From assembly GCA_035620895.1 (NCBI GenBank), contig DASPFY010000022.1, positions 29,957 through 93,956 on the forward strand: DNA of 64,000 nt, written 5' to 3'. The translations under genes and the position numbers were made by a program. This stretch comes from TA-21 sp035620895 (GTDB lineage Archaea; Thermoproteota; Nitrososphaeria; Nitrososphaerales; Nitrososphaeraceae). The notes under the pieces are model-generated. The model saw only the letters and a program-made list of their open reading frames with translations. It ran no database searches and was not told where the DNA came from. The stretch's first letter is position 1. The number at the start of each line of letters is the position of its first letter. Below, one piece after another: positions 58,741-64,000 of the stretch.

Positions 58741-61233
58741 TTATCGTGGGAAGTAAATTTTTTTGGAATTTATCGTTGCTTCTTCAACAGGAAGGTTTGA
58801 AGATCCTACAATATGTTCTGCTATTCTAAACGAGAGTGCTGCGATAGTTAACGAAGAATTAACTCCCAAAGATGTAGGCACAATCCCACCATCGATTACG
58901 TAAAAATCTGTGTACGGTTCTGTCAAATTTGCACTGCTCCCATTGTAAACTTGACCTTTATTATTAACAACCCCACTATTTCTATCCTTTCCCATTGAAC
59001 AACCTCCCAAATTGTGTAACACTACCGTTACATTCTCGTCAATCTTGGAAGGATTCGGATTCCATAAAGGTGTAAAAAAACTATCCTTTCCTTTTTCTCC
59101 AATTTCACGGGCGATACGTTCCATTGAATGTCTCATTTTAGTGAACAGCGGTACTAGTTTATTCATGTCAAAATCTACCTTTACTACGTTCAACGCATTC
59201 ATGTCTCTATTCGGATCATTTTTCCATTCATCTTGAAGTTTTATGGTGCCATCGGAAGTATCAGTACCCATACCAGAAAGGAGTAAAGTTTTTGTCAGAT
59301 CTTGTTCAGCAACTTGAATCGGTAAAGTAATATTTGGTGAGACATTTGATGAATTCTGCGTAATCATATTTATCATCTTCTGTACTTGACCCGTTCCAGC
59401 GTAACCAAGCAGATTTCTAAATAGATCAGACTGTGACAAAAATCGAGACACACCTGCAAACATTTTTGGAATGTTACTATCTTCCAATGTATAAACCAAT
59501 CCGGCTCCTTCATTAAATTTGATAGCAGACGTTACTATGGGACCCCTTGTGGCACTGATATCCGTTTTAGTGGGATTTACCACACCGAGTAAATCTCCGT
59601 TTGTTGAATAACCTTCACCCAATTTATTGCTCAGACTGAGTTTCTGTCCTGTCGTGCGTGTTGTATTTATAGATTTAAGCAAAATTTCCGTGCTACCTAT
59701 TGCACCTGCAGACAAAATTAATTGGTTGCATTCAATAGTTTTTTTGGTACCTTTATCAATAAATCTAAATAATCTTATCTCAAGTTTGTATGACTGTGAT
59801 CCGACAGTCCCATTGAAGAGTACTTGTTTTTGTTCTCTTGATGAGTAATCATTATAATATACTTTATATTTTAAAGTACCAGACGTCAATGGTTCTATAT
59901 CATACACTTCACATAGCGCCCGTACTTCGAAATGATCCTTCTTTTTTGAATCCCTCAAGTATTCAAATATTTTCTTATTATTGGTATGTCTTGCTCCAGG
60001 GATGCATCCTATTGCACATCTGCCTTGACGTTGGCAAACATTTGTTTCTGAATTATATTTAAGTAATATTGAAGCAATTTTTTCTTGTAAAAATTTGTTT
60101 TCTGGTTGAGTTCCTTGAATATTATTTAATATCGTTGAAAATGAATATTTTTCTGATACATCTTTTAGGTAAGGAGATTTTTTGAATAGCGTGTTTTCGT
60201 CTTTTCTGTATGGAATATCAGTAATGGAAAGGTCAACTGCAAAAATATCCTCTTCATATTTTATCTTATCTTGACCTAAATCACTGGGATCAAATGTAGA
60301 TTCATTAGTTACAATCGATGGATCTTGTTCTTTTATCTTTTGAGCAGCATCCTGGAATGCTTTTGCCTTGGGCAATTTAACATCGCCAATGGACGAATTC
60401 GTAACTATTTTGTTTACTCCTATAAATCCTCTTGCCATATCAAAATATTTTTTCAGATTGGTGTCATTAAGTCCAAGGTTAAGGTTACTATCCCATGAGT
60501 CCAAAACTATTTCCTGTGGTTTTTCGGTCACATTGGTATAAACCAAAGAACCTCCTCCGACACCACTAGCGGCAAGTGTGTGAACCCTATTAGATATTCT
60601 ATAATCGTACAGTCCTCTCCTGTCTAATATTCGAACAGTATTAAGAAATTGAGATAGACCATTGATGTTATCTGGATATGCCCACGTTCTATACGGCATA
60701 TTATTTGATTCTAGAAATTCTTTTATTCCTTTTTTTACGTTCCCGATTTCCTCAAATTCGTGTGATCCCGGGCTTGACGGCAATTCATGACTAACCCACC
60801 ATTGTCCACGCTCAAGTAACACCACTTTCTTTTTTACTGATCCTGGAGGTGCTGCGTCTGCAACAAATTTGTTCACCAGAGATAACGAAATGATAGTACC
60901 TCCAAACCCGGAACCTGTAACAACTGCTTCACACTGATTTACTTCAGAAGGATCCGTGTATGGCGTAAAAGGATCAACAATTACGCTAGTCTCGTGAAAA
61001 TTTCCATCCAAATCAAAAATTCTAAGATATATCTGTGGATCAATTTCGGACTCGCCGAGTTGCTGGTTGAAATCTTTGTTAGTAAATATCATTCTAAAAG
61101 ATCCATCATCAAGAGTAACTGATGTTCCGATCGGATCGTCAAATATGAAATCCTTGTCATAAGCCCTTATTGTATAGTTAGATAATGGATTTCCGGAAGA
61201 ATCAGTTAATTTTCCTTTTAATTCAAAAGACAT
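58741..61233 (-). CDS. GMC-family FAD oxidoreductase with N-terminal Ig-like domain
   Basis: From ATG 61233 the protein has 830 residues; a TTG at 61239 is the only alternative. Residues about 1-90 form a carboxypeptidase-regulatory or Ig-like domain (LKGKLTDSSGNPLSNYTIRAYD). The FAD domain follows with VTGSGFGGTIISLSL (GxGxxG) and VLLERGQWW, and the GMC C-terminal domain has HNLGGCSMG and the ending VIDGGIVPTSLGVNSSLTIAALS. Cholesterol-oxidase-like GMC enzymes of this kind oxidise alcohols and make H2O2 or reduce quinones. It is longer than usual (about 550-600) because of the extra N-terminal domain and insertions, including a Cys-rich QRQGRCAIGC segment that could bind a cofactor. Confidence 0.83.
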   Translation of the reverse strand: MSFELKGKLTDSSGNPLSNYTIRAYDKDFIFDDPIGTSVTLDDGSFRMIFTNKDFNQQLGESEIDPQIYLRIFDLDGNFHETSVIVDPFTPYTDPSEVNQCEAVVTGSGFGGTIISLSLVNKFVADAAPPGSVKKKVVLLERGQWWVSHELPSSPGSHEFEEIGNVKKGIKEFLESNNMPYRTWAYPDNINGLSQFLNTVRILDRRGLYDYRISNRVHTLAASGVGGGSLVYTNVTEKPQEIVLDSWDSNLNLGLNDTNLKKYFDMARGFIGVNKIVTNSSIGDVKLPKAKAFQDAAQKIKEQDPSIVTNESTFDPSDLGQDKIKYEEDIFAVDLSITDIPYRKDENTLFKKSPYLKDVSEKYSFSTILNNIQGTQPENKFLQEKIASILLKYNSETNVCQRQGRCAIGCIPGARHTNNKKIFEYLRDSKKKDHFEVRALCEVYDIEPLTSGTLKYKVYYNDYSSREQKQVLFNGTVGSQSYKLEIRLFRFIDKGTKKTIECNQLILSAGAIGSTEILLKSINTTRTTGQKLSLSNKLGEGYSTNGDLLGVVNPTKTDISATRGPIVTSAIKFNEGAGLVYTLEDSNIPKMFAGVSRFLSQSDLFRNLLGYAGTGQVQKMINMITQNSSNVSPNITLPIQVAEQDLTKTLLLSGMGTDTSDGTIKLQDEWKNDPNRDMNALNVVKVDFDMNKLVPLFTKMRHSMERIAREIGEKGKDSFFTPLWNPNPSKIDENVTVVLHNLGGCSMGKDRNSGVVNNKGQVYNGSSANLTEPYTDFYVIDGGIVPTSLGVNSSLTIAALSFRIAEHIVGSSNLPVEEATINSKKIYFPR

Positions 61234-61335
61234 GGACAATCTTGTACTCGATACAAACTATAAGGTTCGCTTATCCGCTGATCAGTGACTGCAGAGTAAG
61301 TGTCTTTTATAAGTGGTAAATATATTCAAATCATA

Positions 61336-61959
61336 ATGCCAGATCCAATTACAGATAAGGATGAATTATTGCCTCCACTGTCATTTCGAAGAGGATTGGT
61401 TTTCGGAACAGGATTTAGTTTATTGTTAATAAGCATCATAACTGTGAAAAATATGTGGGTGTATTTTGATAATAATACAACAAGCATTAATGAGTTCTTG
61501 TTACTAATATTTAGTTCCTGGGGTATTTCATATGTTATTTTTCTGTGGCTTTCTTTTTTTGTAATCGTGATTAAAAAATTACCTGGCTGTGCCTGGACAG
61601 GAATTAAGAAAGGGCTATTAAAAAGTGGTGATGTTCACATCTGTGTAGATTCAGTTTTAAATGCCAGACAGGACATGGAGCAGAAAAAAAGTGGAATTTC
61701 TATAGAGTTACTAAAAACTGACGGTTCTCGGTTATGGATTATAGGCTTAATAGCATTACTAATATTTGCTTATACTCTGACTTTAGATATTATTCCAATA
61801 TATCTCAGATTATTAATGTTAGGAGTAATTTCATCCTTGTATTATTTATATGACATTACTGTCCATGAATTTAGTAAGAATAGAAGAACTCTTGATGGTG
61901 TGGGAGATTATGGAGACTTACTCAGAATGTATTTGCGTTGGTCACCAAAAGATTCGTAA
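61336..61959 (+). CDS. Membrane protein, unknown family
   Basis: From ATG 61336 the protein has 207 residues with four membrane helices in two pairs (GLVFGTGFSLLLISIITV, FSSWGISYVIFLWLSFF; IIGLIALLIFAYTLTLDI, LLMLGVISSLYYLYDITV) and a soluble loop between. TTTTATAAG at 61305-61313 lies 23-31 nt before this ATG, while the GTG at 61300 would start inside the TATA box region. No motif suggests a substrate. Confidence 0.65.
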   Translation: MPDPITDKDELLPPLSFRRGLVFGTGFSLLLISIITVKNMWVYFDNNTTSINEFLLLIFSSWGISYVIFLWLSFFVIVIKKLPGCAWTGIKKGLLKSGDVHICVDSVLNARQDMEQKKSGISIELLKTDGSRLWIIGLIALLIFAYTLTLDIIPIYLRLLMLGVISSLYYLYDITVHEFSKNRRTLDGVGDYGDLLRMYLRWSPKDS

Positions 61960-62050
61960 TTGCAAAAATTCTTCCAAAGAGATAGTTGATGGTTTTTGCA
62001 TATTAAATAAACCACTAGCAATGCAATACTTAATCGTAATAATTTTAGAA

Positions 62051-62094
62051 ATTCCAATTCAGACCCATCTGAAATTCCAGATTCATCCCTTCCT
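62051..62094 (+). repeat. Family E repeat, copy E2
   Basis: ATTCCAATTCAGACCCATC then TGAAATTCCAGATTCATCCCTTCCT, in the same orientation as E1 6.2 kb upstream. E1 and E2 flank the tyrosinase/galactose-oxidase-like/GMC gene block. Confidence 0.75.
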
Positions 62095-62170
62095 GCCCAC
62101 CTGAAAGTAAAATCTTTTATACGTCAGATAGGACTTCACTACAGTCATTATGCGAGTTTAACTGAAGCCA

Positions 62171-62206
62171 TAGTTCCGGCTGAATATTCAGTCATATCCC
62201 GACGGC
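62171..62206 (+). repeat. Family D repeat, copy D3 (with tRNA-like tail)
   Basis: TAGTTCCGGCTGAATATTCAG then TCATATCCCGACGG. This copy shows that family D can end in the same CCCGACGG tail as families B and C. Confidence 0.8.
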
Positions 62207-62304
62207 TCCAGACCTAGTATCCCTGAAGATTTCCAAAGTGAGTTACCTATTCGCCGCAAACCTTATGAAGTGAAATATACTAATTTTTGATACCGCTGTT
62301 AGAG

Positions 62305-62529
62305 ATGACCACGGAAAAGGCGTCATTCAAAGTTGTAGGGATGTATTGTTTAAGTTGTAAACCAGTTGTGGAGAAACAGCTTAAAGACGAAAAAGCAGTT
62401 AAAAACATTATATTTGATTATTTGACAGACAGTATAATTGTAGAGTTTGACCCATCAGTTTTAACCATAGGGGAGATAAAAAATAGACTGGAAAAGTCTG
62501 GATATAAATTTGTCCGTTTAGCCAAATGA
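62305..62529 (+). CDS. Heavy-metal-associated (HMA) domain protein
   Basis: From ATG 62305 (MTTEKASFKVVGMYC) the protein has 74 residues; a TTG at 62287 would add six. It is a ferredoxin-like HMA domain with a metal motif GMYCLSCKPVVEKQL (CxxC) and SIIVEFDP, EIKNRLEKSGYKF. It should bind Cu(I) or a similar ion and hand it to a pump or an enzyme. It lies close to the copper-enzyme cluster, so a copper chaperone is a natural but unproven role. A TATA-like AAATATACT sits at about 62274-62282. Confidence 0.85.
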   Translation: MTTEKASFKVVGMYCLSCKPVVEKQLKDEKAVKNIIFDYLTDSIIVEFDPSVLTIGEIKNRLEKSGYKFVRLAK

Positions 62530-62700
62530 GGTTTCTGATATTACATCATCAGGTACGTCTTTCTCAATAGCTCTTTCCTGACTGTAGTTATTTTGAAGCT
62601 CTGCCTTGGTACGTGGATGACTGGTCTGTATTAGAACTTAGGTCAATGCGTCATAAATATTTGAGATTTATCAGGCTTTAGTTTTTGATTCGATATTGGC

Positions 62701-63861
62701 TTATTTCTTTTTTAATGTCTGAAAATACTTCTGTCTCTCAGCTGCTATAGCCAAGATATCTGTCTTTGTTACGAGACCTTGAATTTTTCCGCTCGCCTCA
62801 CAAACAAAAACCATATTCACTTTTCTTCTTGCTATCTCGTTTAGAGCTTCGTAAGCATTATTGTTGTAGTCCATAAGTATCAGGTCATTTCTACGGATCA
62901 TTATATCATCGACAATGGTAAATTGTCTATTATCTTTAGAAACATTTGTTGCGATAGGAAGTGTTATCAGTCCTAATAGAGACCCGGAGTCATCAATAAT
63001 TGGAAAAGCTGTTTTCATATATACTTCGAAAAAATTTCTGAAAATGTCATTCAAATTTGAACCCGTCCTTACCGCAATTATATTGGTATTCATGATATCC
63101 CCGAGACGCACGTCAGATAGAACTGAAGCAAGTTCTTGTTGCTGCAAGTACGACTGCGCCCCTGAATTTAGAAACCAACCTATTAGCAAGATCCAAAACC
63201 CTCCCACAAAAGATCCAGTTACTATACTTAGAAACCCAATCCCCATTAAAACATACGAAATAATTATGCTTGTGCGAACCACAATTTTTGTAGCTGCGTC
63301 ATAATCTCTTCTACGTTTGATCAAAACGGTTCGGAGTATCCTACCCCCGTCCAAGGGAAATGCGGGTAGTAAATTAAACGCACCTAACATTAAATTTACA
63401 AGAGCGCCGTAAGATAGAATTGCGTCCGTTGCCTGAATTATGATTGGAGCATTGCTACCGCTAGCAATACTTTCAATTAAGAAACTGAGCAACAAAAATA
63501 TACCTGCCAACGCAAAACTTGTTAAGGGGCCCACGATAGCTATTTTGAATTCCTTTTGAAAATCTCTTGGCTCTTCTTCAATATCTGAAACACCACCGAA
63601 GATGAATAGTATTATTTGTCTAACCTTGATTCCATATCGAGTTGCCATGATCGAATGCGCCAATTCGTGGAGTATTACAGAAGCAAATAGAATGATGACT
63701 GCAACAACAGCAACAAATAAGTGAACGCCATAGGTGAATCCAGGAAGTAACATTGGAAAAAGGTGTATTGAGAGTGTCCATGTAATTAATCCGAAGACGA
63801 TGAAGAATGTGAAATGGATTCTTATCTTAACGCCTTTAACTCTAGCAATGGTGACTGACAT
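62701..63861 (-). CDS. Site-2-protease (M50) family membrane metalloprotease with CBS domains
   Basis: The 386-residue protein has about six membrane helices. The zinc site HELAHSIMATRYG (near residue 64) and the second motif NLLPAFPLDGGRILR (Asp ligand) define M50. A cytoplasmic pair of CBS domains follows from about residue 250 (LGDIMNTNIIAV, VDDIMIRRNDLILM), which may sense adenine nucleotides. It would cleave a membrane-embedded regulator. The start is ATG at 63861. It lies outside the repeat-bearing island and looks like a core gene. Confidence 0.92.
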   Translation of the reverse strand: MSVTIARVKGVKIRIHFTFFIVFGLITWTLSIHLFPMLLPGFTYGVHLFVAVVAVIILFASVILHELAHSIMATRYGIKVRQIILFIFGGVSDIEEEPRDFQKEFKIAIVGPLTSFALAGIFLLLSFLIESIASGSNAPIIIQATDAILSYGALVNLMLGAFNLLPAFPLDGGRILRTVLIKRRRDYDAATKIVVRTSIIISYVLMGIGFLSIVTGSFVGGFWILLIGWFLNSGAQSYLQQQELASVLSDVRLGDIMNTNIIAVRTGSNLNDIFRNFFEVYMKTAFPIIDDSGSLLGLITLPIATNVSKDNRQFTIVDDIMIRRNDLILMDYNNNAYEALNEIARRKVNMVFVCEASGKIQGLVTKTDILAIAAERQKYFQTLKKK

Positions 63862-64000
63862 CGAAATGCCTATTCTAGACTATTTGTCGGTATTAAGTAC
63901 TCCGCTTGATTATATCAATTCCCATATGCTGGCCTGTGCATATATCTTCACCACGGCAGATATTTCTAATATAATCTGAGAAAGTTTTGTGCAATAGCAA
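63862..64000. other. Window end, no gene seen
   Basis: This stretch contains the M50 promoter on the minus strand and no other supported feature. Confidence 0.4.

Larger units (their letters stand above)
22846..62206. mobile_element. Probable accessory island anchored at tRNA-Lys, with multiple remnant att-like sites
   Basis: The borders are approximate. The left border is the tRNA-Lys 3' end, followed by a truncated tyrosine recombinase. The right border is placed at the last tRNA-tail-like copy near 62206. Inside, variants of the tRNA tail (core CCCGACGG) recur many times, always in plus orientation, and gene content shifts to accessory functions, with gene remnants (nitroreductase, integrases). 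No intact integrase or transposase is present. I infer successive integrations at one tRNA gene followed by decay; whether it was one element or many is not known. Confidence 0.5.
61960..62304. other. Intergenic region with repeats E2 and D3
   Basis: About 345 bp with no gene. It holds a family E repeat and the last tRNA-tail-like repeat (D3), which I take as the right limit of the island. Confidence 0.5.

Noticed and set aside
22846..62206. Insertion sequences or transposons
   Set aside because: I found no transposase frame or terminal inverted repeats with target duplications anywhere in the window.

Overview
The window looks like chromosomal DNA of an ammonia-oxidising archaeon of the Nitrososphaera/Nitrosocosmicus type (Thaumarchaeota, soil group I.1b). 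The main evidence is a stand-alone ammonia monooxygenase subunit C gene (amoC, 16200-16772) together with archaeal family-B DNA polymerase, archaeal-type threonyl-tRNA synthetase, archaeal UMP kinase, intron-containing tRNA genes, AT-rich DNA, TATA boxes about 25-30 nt before start codons, and several TTG/GTG starts. The genus is an inference from gene content.

Region 1 (1-22.9 kb) is mostly core. It opens with cell-surface carbohydrate genes: a GT2 synthase cut by the window edge, a sugar-nucleotide dehydrogenase with no ordinary start codon and no C-terminal domain, a secreted GH5 glycosidase and a GT39 membrane glycosyltransferase. Then come thrS, an agmatinase-family hydrolase, polB, tatC, a nucleotide operon (tmk, HD phosphohydrolase, pyrH), amoC, a VAT/CDC48 N-domain protein, small conserved proteins, two related secreted proteins, an inositol-phosphatase family enzyme and two tRNA genes. 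tRNA-Asp(GTC) has an intron in the D-loop and tRNA-Lys(TTT) has a 14-nt intron at the usual 37/38 site.

Region 2 (22.9-62.2 kb) behaves like an accessory island anchored on tRNA-Lys. Directly after the tRNA is a truncated tyrosine-recombinase N-terminus. The tRNA 3' end plus the same recombinase start recurs at 44.16 kb, and the tRNA-like tail CCCGACGG recurs at many more places. These tails terminate several dispersed repeat families, here called A, B, C and D. Every copy found lies in the same orientation. Families A and C carry their own TATA-like box at fixed spacing, so they may be short transcription units. Between the repeats lie unusual genes: an M64-type peptidase with VCBS/FG-GAP repeats, a large FG-GAP surface protein, a J-domain protein, a membrane-anchored type-II NADH dehydrogenase-like fusion, F420/flavin-type oxidoreductases (three luciferase-like, two PPOX), an SDR, a DHFR-like protein, an M32 carboxypeptidase, an ArsA/Get3-type ATPase, a SemiSWEET, a divergent histidine kinase/response regulator pair, and several very small zinc-ribbon proteins too short for routine gene calling.

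The right end of the island (54.6-61.2 kb) carries four oxidative enzymes on the minus strand: an exported intradiol-dioxygenase-like protein, a tyrosinase, a galactose/glyoxal-oxidase-like kelch protein and a GMC oxidoreductase. Two are copper enzymes. Together they suggest oxidation of phenolic or sugar-alcohol substrates, but no substrate can be read from the sequence. The window ends with a metal-binding HMA protein and a site-2-protease with CBS domains.
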